From: Hyphomicrobiaceae bacterium
GTDB lineage: Bacteria > Pseudomonadota > Alphaproteobacteria > Rhizobiales > Hyphomicrobiaceae
Reading direction: 5' to 3'
NCBI GenBank assembly: GCA_021775735.1
Contig: JAJFHG010000005.1
Coordinates: forward strand, 62,001 to 126,000
DNA length: 64,000 nucleotides
Position numbers and translations under genes: made by a program. Within the stretch, counting starts at the first letter, position 1, and each line of letters begins with the position of its first letter. This document shows, piece by piece, positions 51,126-59,892 of the stretch. The notes beneath the pieces are model-generated. The model saw nothing but the letters and a program-made list of their open reading frames with translations, ran no database searches and was not told where the DNA came from.

Positions 51126-53483
51126 ATGCGTAAAATGTACAATTCGGTGGAGCAACGTTTTGGCAAGGTTATGACCTTTCTAACACAGCGCCACCCACTC
51201 ATAAATTGCTGGCTCATAGCTCTTTCAGCCGCTGTTATTTGGATGTCGCCCGCGCACGCGACCTCTTTGTCCAAAACGCCTGACAAGGGTCCCTTATCCG
51301 TTGGCGTTTTCGTAAGCTCAGATGGAAACCGGTGTTTTGCACCTGGAACCGTTCAAGCCATTAAACACTTCACGTCAAATTACGTCGAAAAGCTGAATGC
51401 AAACGGTGGCGTCCTCGGCAGAACACTCAACCTCACAATTTATGATGACTTCGAGGATGGAACCCACACTGTCGCACATATCAAAGCGGCACTTTCCGAC
51501 CCGTCGATGATCTCGCTTATTGGCCTGCCAAGCTCATCGCGCGGTCAGCAGGTCTTTGATGAAACAGGCGTCGATATAAAGCAGGCGCAAATTCCTTTCA
51601 TCACAGAAATCTCGGTTGACAAAATTTTTGCTGATTACCCAAACGTTTTCACGATGGCGCGGTCCGTTCGCAACGAACTAGAGGTCGTCCAGAAATTTAT
51701 CGAAACAGGTGGATATCAGCGCCCTGTGTTTGTAGGCCTAGGCGATGACCTTTACTCCAAGTCACTCGGAGACGGGCTAGAAACTGCGACGACACCAGCG
51801 CTGTCGGGCCGCTACGAAGTGCCGGTCAAAGATTATAGCCTAGACCCAGAGGAGATCACCGAAACGGTTTCTGATATTGTCCAAAAACAGCCTGACGTCA
51901 TTTTGTTGGCGATCCACAGCGGGCCGAGCGCAACACTGCTGAAAGAACTTCGCTCAGCGGGCGTCCAAGTTCCAGTCCTTGTGCTTCTGGGTCGAATTTC
52001 GAGTGTGGCTCGAAAATTAGGTGTCGATGGATATCGGGGTGCTCTCTCTCAGGTTGCGCGTGAGGGCGTTCCAAATGTCTACAGTGAACGGTTGCGACAG
52101 CGAATCTGGAAGGCACCAAACAAGACTTGGATATTTGAAGACACACCAAACCCTCAGGCAAAAGGTTGGAAGACAGGCCAGTGCACCCCGCGCTCTGATC
52201 ATGAACCCCGCAGGTTGTTTGACGCTGCAAATCGTCGAGCGGTTGGGCGGGGCACGCAATATAAAGATATGCTGCAGCTCATCGTCGAGATAGCCAAGTC
52301 AGCTCCGAAAACTAGCACAACGTTAGAAATCCGCCGTTACATTTCGTCAAAGTTGTATGGATTTACGGAGGGGAAAAAGGTTTTTGAAGGCCTTTGGCAG
52401 GACTGGAGCTTTACGAAAAACAGAACGGCCGCCGGTGACGTACTTCTTTTAACAAAGTCTGCAGACGATCCCGCCATTGTGCTCAACCCAATGCAATTCC
52501 GACGCGTCAACAGCACGCTCGATACCATTCCAACAGTTTACACGACAATCGATCTGATTAGTCTGTCACGCATCAATACAAATGATCGAAGCTTTGACGC
52601 CGAATTTTTTCTCTCTCTCAAAAGTCCCAATAATGAGATTGATATCCGGAACATGGAATTCACCAACGCCTATCGATCTCAACTGGGTCAAGGAACACTC
52701 CTGAAAAAAATTGAAATTCATGATGGTCGAGCGGGGACAAACTTCCCAGAAGGCGTCAAAATATATCGCGTATCTGGAAAGTTTAACTTTGAGCCCGAAC
52801 TCGGCAGCTATCCCTTTGACACGCAACGCTTGTCCGTTTCATTCCAATCGAGAAACACCAAACAATCCTTTTTTATCCAGCCTCCAACGCAGAAGAGCTT
52901 TCGAAGCAAAGTTCGGATCGATGGTTGGTCACTTGTGGAGCAGTACGTTGGCTCAGAGCAGGATATCATCCCAACGTTTGCAGCAAATTTTGACGAGCGT
53001 AGAATTATGCCGTTTTACAAATTCAATATAACGTGGGTCACGGACCGGATTTCTTTCGATTACTACTTGAGAGTAATAGCGCCGCTTGGCTTTATTCTTC
53101 TGGTGACCTACTTTTCCGTTTTTCTTCCCCATGCGCGCTTTGAATCGATGATGGCCATCCAAGTGACAGCACTGCTGTCCTCCATCGCTCTTTATCTTGC
53201 CTTGCCCAAGGTCGACTCGGATCAAGCAACGCTTTCAGATAAAATTTTCATGATGACGTATGCAGCGGTAAGCTTGATGATCGGCCTCTCGGTCTTGAAA
53301 GATAATATCCACAAACGGGACTCATCTTGGCTCTCCGGCATCATTACGTTTCTGCAAAAAGTGATTTTTCCAGTGGTCACCATTTGTCTTACTGCGCTTT
53401 TGATGTCGCAAATGCCGACACTTCTGGCCGCCGCCCTCGCGTATCTTCACGATGCATGGGCGGCATTGAGTCTAAAAAGTTAG
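51126..53483 (+). CDS. Periplasmic binding protein-pentameric ligand-gated ion channel fusion
   Basis: A 785-residue predicted receptor-channel. Residues ~20-45 are a signal peptide (cleavage near AHA). Residues ~55-450 are a type I periplasmic amino-acid/amide-binding fold as in ABC transporter receptors (GPLSVGVFVSSDGNRCFA, LNANGGVLGRTLNLTIYDDF, PDVILLAIHSGPSATLLKEL). Residues ~465-645 form a Cys-loop-receptor-type beta sandwich with the hallmark LGSYPFDTQRLSVSF (the flanking Cys pair is absent, as in bacterial channels). Then four TM helices: M1 645-667 with conserved Pro (IAPLGF), pore-lining M2 671-693, M3 704-725, M4 738-760, plus a short hydrophobic tail. No ABC permease or ATPase genes are nearby. 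Ligand unknown. Confidence 0.88.
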   Translation: MRKMYNSVEQRFGKVMTFLTQRHPLINCWLIALSAAVIWMSPAHATSLSKTPDKGPLSVGVFVSSDGNRCFAPGTVQAIKHFTSNYVEKLNANGGVLGRTLNLTIYDDFEDGTHTVAHIKAALSDPSMISLIGLPSSSRGQQVFDETGVDIKQAQIPFITEISVDKIFADYPNVFTMARSVRNELEVVQKFIETGGYQRPVFVGLGDDLYSKSLGDGLETATTPALSGRYEVPVKDYSLDPEEITETVSDIVQKQPDVILLAIHSGPSATLLKELRSAGVQVPVLVLLGRISSVARKLGVDGYRGALSQVAREGVPNVYSERLRQRIWKAPNKTWIFEDTPNPQAKGWKTGQCTPRSDHEPRRLFDAANRRAVGRGTQYKDMLQLIVEIAKSAPKTSTTLEIRRYISSKLYGFTEGKKVFEGLWQDWSFTKNRTAAGDVLLLTKSADDPAIVLNPMQFRRVNSTLDTIPTVYTTIDLISLSRINTNDRSFDAEFFLSLKSPNNEIDIRNMEFTNAYRSQLGQGTLLKKIEIHDGRAGTNFPEGVKIYRVSGKFNFEPELGSYPFDTQRLSVSFQSRNTKQSFFIQPPTQKSFRSKVRIDGWSLVEQYVGSEQDIIPTFAANFDERRIMPFYKFNITWVTDRISFDYYLRVIAPLGFILLVTYFSVFLPHARFESMMAIQVTALLSSIALYLALPKVDSDQATLSDKIFMMTYAAVSLMIGLSVLKDNIHKRDSSWLSGIITFLQKVIFPVVTICLTALLMSQMPTLLAAALAYLHDAWAALSLKS

Positions 53484-53633
53484 ATCAACTTGCCGTCAAA
53501 TAATTGCAAGGTCGTCAATCAGATTAGTGGTTGTAATGTCCGTCCTCTGCTCGAGGCACAGCATGATGTTGCCAAATTTTCAAAACCCAATCTCAAAAAT
53601 GACTTCACTTAAAATCCTAATGCGCGCCAACAA

Positions 53634-53660
53634 AAAAGGGCCGCTAAAAGCGACCCTTTT
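53634..53660 (+). terminator. Bidirectional terminator between convergent genes
   Basis: AAAAGGG-C-CGCT (53634-53645), a short loop, AGCG-A-CCCTTTT (53649-53660): an 11-bp stem with one mismatch. The plus strand ends in TTTT; the minus strand ends in six T (53637-53632), so it can serve both the receptor-channel gene (+) and the membrane/winged-helix gene (-). Confidence 0.75.
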
Positions 53661-53684
53661 CCGAATTAGATTTTGCCTAGTATC

Positions 53685-55115
53685 CTAGGCGGCCTTCCTG
53701 TTGAAAGCCGGCCGCTTCTTATCCTCCTTGGAGGCTTCAGCGGTTTTCAGCGCAATGCCAATATACCGAACACGCCCTGCAACTTTGGCTTTCTGAACGC
53801 CCAGCTCACCAAATTGGCGACCAAAGGTTGGCAGAGCCATCGGCTCCTTGCTGCGTTCTTCACACCAAGCGCAGTATTGTTCATAAAGCGCTGTAGCAGT
53901 CATGCTTGATCCGTCCTGTGTTTCCACGCTTTCACGATAGAAACGCTCTACATCAGTCTCTGGCGCAACGAACCGTTGCTGTGCTGCCGGCTTCGACTTG
54001 TTGTCGTTGGCGGTCGCATTAGGTTTTTGAACCTTGACAGGTTTTGCCTGGACTTTGCTTGCGACAGCAATGTCTGCCTTGGCCGCAACAACGGTTTTTG
54101 GCTTGGCTTCAACTTGAGGTTCTTCAACTTCATGGTCTGGTTCGTTTACTACACTCGGCGTTGCAACAACTGGGGTCTCAACAACAGGCGTTTCAATAAC
54201 GCTTGGAGCGGCGACCTTTGGTGCTTCAACATGTGTACGCAAGACACTTGGGACTAGCGCTTGTTCGACCTCGGCCAAATCACGCAACGGTTCACGTCGG
54301 CTGCGTGGCTGAGCACGGTGGTCATACAGACGCCATTGGCTGAACGCGATGTACATGCCAAGGCCTGAACCAATTTCGAGCAATAGCGCCACAAATACAG
54401 CGAGCGCTGTTTGCACGTCTTCGACTTTCAGGTTCCAGGTCGTCAGCGAACCTGCAAGCTTGGCGAGTACCGCCGCTTGAGGATCTGCTTCCGCCATCAC
54501 CGAGCCGCCTTTGGCTAAGCCAAGCTTATCGTTCAAGCCGGCGATCTTGGATTCCAAAGTTGCTGCCTGATCTGCCGCTGCAAGCTCAGCCTGCAAAGCG
54601 TGAAATGTTTGGCAGTATTTACGGCCCTTTGGACCGGTGACTTTGGAGCAGCCATTTGTGTACCGCCACGCACGTTGCGTTTTAACGGCATCAATATCAG
54701 CTTGCACACTCAGCATCGGACGATGCTTTGGGATCCATCCAGCTTGCTCTTGCGCACGTGCAAGATCAGCTCTGAGATCTTTATATGTGGAGGCTGCGGC
54801 CTGACGTTTTCCAGAAACATCAAGTCGATTCAAGGCTGCGTGGCCAAGTGCTGAGGTGAGTGAGTATGAAACCACTACGACCCCAACTAAAGCAGAGGCA
54901 GCCGCTTGGCTCCACATCTTGCTTCGTATGGCGGCAAACAAGAAGAACGGTATCAACGCTTTCAAACAATCAGCTGCGGCACTGGCCGAGCCATAAATCA
55001 TTCCGTCAAACTCTGTTCTTCCTAAACTCACACCAAAACGCCAATTCATGGCGGCAGAAACGGCAAGCAATACACCAGCCGCCAATATCCCTAGTACACC
55101 TAGAGCATGTCTCAT
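53685..55115 (-). CDS. Membrane protein with C-terminal primase-type winged helix (uncharacterised)
   Basis: A 476-residue protein from ATG 55115, which has AAAGGAG at good spacing (the frame opens further at 55271). TM helices ~6-25, 48-64, 72-92; a soluble, partly coiled-coil segment 100-225 with three Cys; TM ~236-258; a Val/Pro/Lys-rich linker 290-385. The C-terminal ~70 residues (FYRESVETQDG, TALYEQYCAWCEERSKEPMA, TFGRQFGELG, VRYIGIAL) resemble the winged helix at the end of phage/plasmid D5-type primase-helicases. No helicase is present. I do not recognise the full-length family. Confidence 0.78.
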   Translation of the reverse strand: MRHALGVLGILAAGVLLAVSAAMNWRFGVSLGRTEFDGMIYGSASAAADCLKALIPFFLFAAIRSKMWSQAAASALVGVVVVSYSLTSALGHAALNRLDVSGKRQAAASTYKDLRADLARAQEQAGWIPKHRPMLSVQADIDAVKTQRAWRYTNGCSKVTGPKGRKYCQTFHALQAELAAADQAATLESKIAGLNDKLGLAKGGSVMAEADPQAAVLAKLAGSLTTWNLKVEDVQTALAVFVALLLEIGSGLGMYIAFSQWRLYDHRAQPRSRREPLRDLAEVEQALVPSVLRTHVEAPKVAAPSVIETPVVETPVVATPSVVNEPDHEVEEPQVEAKPKTVVAAKADIAVASKVQAKPVKVQKPNATANDNKSKPAAQQRFVAPETDVERFYRESVETQDGSSMTATALYEQYCAWCEERSKEPMALPTFGRQFGELGVQKAKVAGRVRYIGIALKTAEASKEDKKRPAFNRKAA

Positions 55116-55952
55116 TGCCCTCTCCTTTGCGGATGGACCGGTACAATCAATACGCGAAACGACCGGCCTAAAGCGGTCTTGCGGAATGGCCTCGGGGCTG
55201 AGATTGGAGAAACGGCCTGATCCGGCCAGCTCAAAAGCTAGACTGCGTGTTCTTCGGCTGCGTTGTGACATTTGTCTTGAGCATCTGAGACCTCCCCAAA
55301 AGACCTCAGCTGACAGATGTCACACATCAGCACCACAACACGGCTTGAGCTGGTTCCTACCTGAGAAAGCTTTTATCCACGCTCGAAATCGCCGCTTGAT
55401 CTCGTCTGTGCAAAAGATTTGCTTTCCTGGGCGGGACTAGAATTCACATACGCACAACACGCCCCCATTCGACCGAAGCTATGTGATTCGTAACCTTTTG
55501 TTAAGATTTTCAGGGTGCTAGATCCAAGTCAGCAAATCAGCCAGATTTTTCATCCCCAGGCATTCATATCTCAATGCCAACTTCTTCAACATGTACGACC
55601 AGTTTTTCAACATCTCATCCCCAACCAATCATGCACAATTTGCACGCATCGTTGGCCACGAGCCCGACGCCTAAAAACGTCTGAATGATGCCGATTTCAC
55701 ACGGGCCTAGGACACATCCGACACACGGTACCGCTTCCGTTTTGTGAATACAGATTTTGCTTTCAGGCACACACTCTTGAGTTGCAACAGCATGGTTTTT
55801 GGTTAAAAATCATGCTGTAATCGGATCAAAGAAGCGCCTTGTGCGCACCGAGTACTGCACAGCGCATTTTTTGAAATCATAAACCAGTGCACAGAAGCGG
55901 GGCATCGCACGTGATGCAGGTGTACAAAATCAAGGAATAGGGAGGGGACGGC
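55116..55952. other. Long intergenic region (837 nt)
   Basis: The largest non-coding stretch. No frame in it has both a ribosome site and a plausible protein. It contains a near-CtrA site at 55488-55502 (GTAA-N7-TTAA, one mismatch), direct repeats AGACCTC near 55290-55310, and a strong 14-bp hairpin at 55787-55818. The 3' part must hold the promoter of the gene at 55953; a small RNA could be encoded here but no T-tract terminator was found. Confidence 0.45.
55787..55818. repeat. 14-bp near-perfect inverted repeat
   Basis: ACAGCATGGTTTTT (55787-55800), loop GGTT, AAAAATCATGCTGT (55805-55818); a single G-T pair breaks perfect complementarity. It lies 135 nt upstream of ATG 55953, with no following T run, so it looks more like an operator or structured leader than a terminator. 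Confidence 0.6.
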
Positions 55953-57263
55953 ATGCGTGGTTTTATCGGACTGTGCTTACTGATCACCGGACTATCCATT
56001 GGTGCGTATTCTCATTACCCAGGATCAGCGCATCGCCAAGCTTCACTTGTAGAACTGACTGAAATTGTCACTGGGGCAATTCACAAACCGTCACAACTTG
56101 GCACAATCAGTCGGTCCGCGCATGCAGCCGAGCTGAAATCCAGAAAAGCGCATCGGACAAAACGCAATGCGCCGCCTGCCGCAAGAGCACCTTTCCAACG
56201 CCGTGGCTGGTTTGCTAACTCGAAAATTTTGGCCGCTGTTGAAACTGATGCCCAGCGCACTGCCAGCCACCCAAAACTTATCTCATCTCCAACACGCATT
56301 GCCACACACAAAAAACCAAAATTGCGCGCGCTTTCAATTCAGGAACCGCCAAAGTTAGTTAGGTCAGGGACAACACAACCTGCACTTTCTGGTGGCTGGC
56401 GAACGGCCGTCGTGCGCGTTGATGTTGCACCGCGCGACATTGGCCAACGTCCGTCCTCTTTAAAGCCGAAAAGCACCGCTGAGCGGTGGCAGTTGATAAA
56501 ATTAATCCAATCTGAACTGAAGCGCGTTGGCTGCTATTGGGGCCGCGTTGATGGGATCTGGGGCAAAGGCTCGAAGTGGGCGATGGCTGACTTCATGCGC
56601 GCGGCAAATGCAGCCTTGCCAACGAAAGATCCTGACTACATCCAATTGCAGTTGATCTCATCTCACAAATCCAAGGTTTGCGGACGCAATGATGATGGTT
56701 CGCAGATTGCAATGCGCAGGCACCCCGGTGTGCTTCAGCGCAATTGGCGCACCAGAGTGGCGCGCGCCAGCGAAAGCACAAGCGTCACCAGCCCGTATCG
56801 CATTGCGACCGGTGCTTTGCCATCAAAGCCTGATGCCACGGCAGCACGTCAACCTCGCCGCGCACCTCTTCCGGGGCGTATGGCAATTGGTGTGCTCCAA
56901 GGCCCACCAGAACTTGTGACGCGTCCAACACGTGCCGTACAAAACGCGCAGATGCCTTCACGTCCGACAGTTAACCAACGACGGTTGAAGGTATCAGCGC
57001 TAGCAAAACCCAACACTCAAATTGACCTTGAGGGTCAGCAGGTACGGACCAACAACCTGGATGTGAACGAAGCACGGCGCGAACCGAGCCCATCCAGGCA
57101 GGTGAGCCCATTCATTGAAGCGGAACGCTCCGCTGCAAAAGCCCGCCGAGCCCAAGCCCTGCGCAAAGCTTCGGTGCGCAAGAAACGACGCCGTCATTAT
57201 CGTAAGCGGTATCGTCGCCGTTCACTTCAAACGATGTTTATGCACCCACTGGGTCGAAGATGA
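55953..57263 (+). CDS. Exported basic protein with peptidoglycan-binding-like domain
   Basis: A 436-residue protein. An N-terminal TM/signal (MRGFIGLCLLITGLSIGAYS) is followed by a Lys/Arg/Pro-rich region and one PG-binding-like domain at ~175-235 (LIKLIQSELKRVGCYWGRVD, then GIWGKGSKWAMADFMRAANA) with a Cys pair (GCYWG ... KVCG). The C-terminal ~200 residues are low-complexity and end in an extremely basic tail (RKKRRRHYRKRYRRRS). GGGAGGGG precedes ATG 55953. Such proteins are common and uncharacterised in Hyphomicrobiales. Confidence 0.8.
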   Translation: MRGFIGLCLLITGLSIGAYSHYPGSAHRQASLVELTEIVTGAIHKPSQLGTISRSAHAAELKSRKAHRTKRNAPPAARAPFQRRGWFANSKILAAVETDAQRTASHPKLISSPTRIATHKKPKLRALSIQEPPKLVRSGTTQPALSGGWRTAVVRVDVAPRDIGQRPSSLKPKSTAERWQLIKLIQSELKRVGCYWGRVDGIWGKGSKWAMADFMRAANAALPTKDPDYIQLQLISSHKSKVCGRNDDGSQIAMRRHPGVLQRNWRTRVARASESTSVTSPYRIATGALPSKPDATAARQPRRAPLPGRMAIGVLQGPPELVTRPTRAVQNAQMPSRPTVNQRRLKVSALAKPNTQIDLEGQQVRTNNLDVNEARREPSPSRQVSPFIEAERSAAKARRAQALRKASVRKKRRRHYRKRYRRRSLQTMFMHPLGRR

Positions 57264-57288
57264 CAGACTGACCGTTACGCCGCTCGCT

Positions 57289-57636
57289 TTAACTCACGTC
57301 TATTGCGGGCGGTGTTGTTTCTTGCCCAATCCATTTTAGAAAATCTGGGTTCCCGGACGACACAGGTAGCACCATAATCGCAGGCACATCGTAGGGGTGG
57401 CGGGTGCCCACCTCCTGCACAACCCGCTCCGACAAATCGTGGCGGGTCTTGATGATCATAACCACTTCGTCATCAGCATTAACCTGCCCCTCCCACCGAT
57501 ACACAGAGATCATTTCAGGCAAGATGTTGATGCAGGCGGCAAGGTGCTTGTCTACAAGTACGTTGGCGATCTTTTTCGCCGTCGCCACATCCGGAGCTGT
57601 GGCGTAAACGACAACGATAGGTTCCTCTGGTGCCAT
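57289..57636 (-). CDS. cutA: Divalent-cation tolerance protein CutA
   Basis: A 115-residue trimeric CutA1 protein: IVVVYATAPDVATAKKIANV, LVDKHLAACINILPEMISVY, RWEGQVNADDEVVMIIKTR and HPYDVPAIMVLPV. All family strands are present, including the ACIN/IYRWEG-type core. ATG 57636 is used, GTG 57642 is an alternative. Role in metal tolerance is debated for the family. Confidence 0.95.
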   Translation of the reverse strand: MAPEEPIVVVYATAPDVATAKKIANVLVDKHLAACINILPEMISVYRWEGQVNADDEVVMIIKTRHDLSERVVQEVGTRHPYDVPAIMVLPVSSGNPDFLKWIGQETTPPAIDVS

Positions 57637-57776
57637 ATTCACTCAATCCCTTAACTTGCCTTTTGTACCGGTTGTTGAAAATGGCGTTCGAGGCATGCAC
57701 GAGTAAACGCCGATAAACACCAACTCCATGCGCAGCATCATACAGCAAATAAACTCGCAGGCAGACAAACAAGGGC

Positions 57777-57790
57777 TTGATCTAGGTCAA
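57777..57790. promoter_or_regulatory. FNR/FixK-type box TTGAT-N4-GTCAA
   Basis: TTGATCTAGGTCAA is a full match to the FixK/FnrN anaerobox, between the divergent cutA (start 57636) and NAD kinase (ATG 57931) genes, about 140 nt from either start. It suggests oxygen control of one of them. Confidence 0.5.
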
Positions 57791-57930
57791 GCGACAAACC
57801 ACTGTTTAAGCCCGCTTGTGACAAATCATGGGCTTTATTTGCAAATAGCGCTATGAGAACGTCGAACCCGTTATGAAACCAGTATTGCCAAAATAAAACT
57901 GCACCGTTCACAGTTGAAGAAACCGCTGCC

Positions 57931-58713
57931 ATGATTGCATCACAAAAGAAATTTCAAAACATCGCTTTTGTTGCAAGTGATGTCCCGGAAGCGGTCACGG
58001 CTTTGGCTCGGCTCAAAGAGCGTTATGGAGTGACGCGCGCGCAGGATGCTGATGCTATTGTTGCCCTGGGTGGCGATGGCCTTATGCTGCAAACACTTCA
58101 CACATATATGAATGACCGCATTCCGATTTACGGAATGAACCGCGGTTCTGTTGGATTCTTGATGAACGAATACAGCGAAGATGATCTTTGTGAACGGCTC
58201 GCCAATGCAACTGCGTCTATTGTCCATCCCTTATCTATGATTGCGACGGACATCGACGGACACGCGCAAAAAGCAATCGCCATCAATGAAGTATCTTTGT
58301 TCCGCCAGGCCCATCAGGCAGCCAAACTGCAAATTTCTGTTGACGGCAAAGTTAGACTTGAAGAATTGACATGTGATGGTGTGTTGATTGCAACACCTGC
58401 TGGTTCAACCGCCTACAATTTGTCGGCCCATGGCCCGATTTTACCGATCGATTCATCCTTGCTTGCACTCACGCCAATCAGCCCATTTCGACCCAGACGC
58501 TGGCGCGGGGCACTGCTCCCCAACAATGCCGAGATTTTGGTAACGGCACTAGAGGCAGACAAGCGTCCAGTCAGCGCCGTCGCAGACCACTTTGAAGTGC
58601 GCAACATCGTGCGTGTTGAAATTCAACAGGCACGCCATATCGATCTTTTGATGATGTTTGACCCTGGTCATAGCCTGGATGAGCGTGTCATTGCCGAGCA
58701 ATTCAGAGTTTAA
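57931..58713 (+). CDS. nadK: NAD kinase
   Basis: A 260-residue ATP-NAD kinase making NADP+. Features: catalytic GGDG at 47-50 ([14 protein letters not shown]), [17 protein letters not shown], the [10 protein letters not shown] motif, and [20 protein letters not shown], which shapes the NAD/ATP site. Length is typical of alphaproteobacterial enzymes. Its 3' end overlaps the convergent gene by 4 nt. Confidence 0.95.
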   Translation: MIASQKKFQNIAFVASDVPEAVTALARLKERYGVTRAQDADAIVALGGDGLMLQTLHTYMNDRIPIYGMNRGSVGFLMNEYSEDDLCERLANATASIVHPLSMIATDIDGHAQKAIAINEVSLFRQAHQAAKLQISVDGKVRLEELTCDGVLIATPAGSTAYNLSAHGPILPIDSSLLALTPISPFRPRRWRGALLPNNAEILVTALEADKRPVSAVADHFEVRNIVRVEIQQARHIDLLMMFDPGHSLDERVIAEQFRV

Positions 58714-59582
58714 AATGCAATTGAATTTTTCGATGCTGCGGACTTCAGCGCTGGTAGCGTCTTAACAAGACCAGCTCCAAAGCTAAATCGCTCGACAACG
58801 CGACCGGCACCGATCGGTGTCATGGCGTGCATGTCCATTTGCGATCCACGTTTCAGCAGGTCACGTGCAGAAATACTTGCTTTTTGCACAAGCGCTTTTA
58901 CGCGTTGCGAAGCTAACTGTGACTGTTTTGGCCGTCGTCTCTGATTTGCTGTACGACCTTGCGCCTTGCCGCTTGCGCGATAGACCTGGCGCTGTACCGC
59001 TGCTTGCATGCGTTTTGCAAAACGCCCAACGGTCATAACTTTATTTCGGCCAGCATAAACCCCGGGCTCAATCGTGTCCAACGCGGGAAACAGTCTGGAC
59101 ATGCGTTTTTTAGGTGTTTGGGCGACGGCCTTAAGAACGCGCACGGCGTGATCTGCACCAAATACATGGGCGATATAAAGATCCGTCAGTGTTGCATCAC
59201 GTCCCAGATCTCTCTTCAAACGGTGTGCGTTATTAGCCGCCGACGATAAGGCGATAAAACAACTGATTGCGTTATCGTGTTGTAGTTTGAGAATTTGGTC
59301 GCGGTACTGGGCAACAGGCACGTAGAACCGACCACCAGATGTTTGGAAAATGCGCCCCGCCAGCGCCGAAAAAGCGACCCCTCCGGCCCCTTGATTGAGG
59401 GCTGCAAACCACGCCTGCTTTCCATGACGGCATGGCGCATCTTTGAGCTCAAGTGCCGTTGCCGACTTTGGTGCAGCAAGACCTGTCGCAGTTGTTGCCA
59501 AGTCGGTTGGACTAGTTGTCACCAGCGACAAAACAAACAGTAGGCCAGACGGTATGTCGAATATGCTTCCCAAGAGTTCCAC
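58710..59582 (-). CDS. Degenerate lytic-transglycosylase-like protein
   Basis: A 290-residue protein with an N-terminal signal ([15 protein letters not shown] region). Its centre, [20 protein letters not shown] followed by [17 protein letters not shown], matches the C-lobe of the SLT-type transglycosylases of rhizobia (ENAxxLxxxLGRxPTDxxLYLAHFLG). The N-lobe with the catalytic Glu (ESS) and the Q-F/TW motif is replaced by a divergent Gly/Ala/Phe segment, so it is probably catalytically inactive. Arg/Gln-rich C-terminus. GTG 59582; convergent overlap with nadK. Confidence 0.65.
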   Translation of the reverse strand: MELLGSIFDIPSGLLFVLSLVTTSPTDLATTATGLAAPKSATALELKDAPCRHGKQAWFAALNQGAGGVAFSALAGRIFQTSGGRFYVPVAQYRDQILKLQHDNAISCFIALSSAANNAHRLKRDLGRDATLTDLYIAHVFGADHAVRVLKAVAQTPKKRMSRLFPALDTIEPGVYAGRNKVMTVGRFAKRMQAAVQRQVYRASGKAQGRTANQRRRPKQSQLASQRVKALVQKASISARDLLKRGSQMDMHAMTPIGAGRVVERFSFGAGLVKTLPALKSAASKNSIAF

Positions 59583-59892
59583 TCCGCAGACTGTGGTGTA
59601 GGCAACAACTTGAGATCATAGTCCGCTATTCGGGACTGAACACGCAGAGCTAGACTGCAAAAAATAAGTAACGAAGCGGTTAAGGAATGACTTTAAACGA
59701 GACATCTGAGCTGCAAATCGCCAAACAAGGCTTGCTATTACGTGCGTCTGACAGCAAAAGGCGGGTATGAGATCGCGATGGGTGGAGATTCTGATGAGTT
59801 GCAGATCACAGTCATGGCCGGATCGAACGCTCAGAGCCACAACGCTGGTTATTGAGCCGCCGATACAAAACACAGATTAAAAGGAACCATTT
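59583..59892. other. Intergenic region (310 nt)
   Basis: Upstream of the CitE-like gene and of the transglycosylase-like gene (divergent). A 37-codon frame starting at ATG 59766 has no ribosome site and no recognisable product. A T-rich tract (59640-59690) may be promoter DNA. Nothing else stands out. Confidence 0.4.

Noticed and set aside
59766-59879. 37-codon frame upstream of the CitE-like gene
   Set aside because: No ribosome site and no recognisable sequence; best treated as untranslated.
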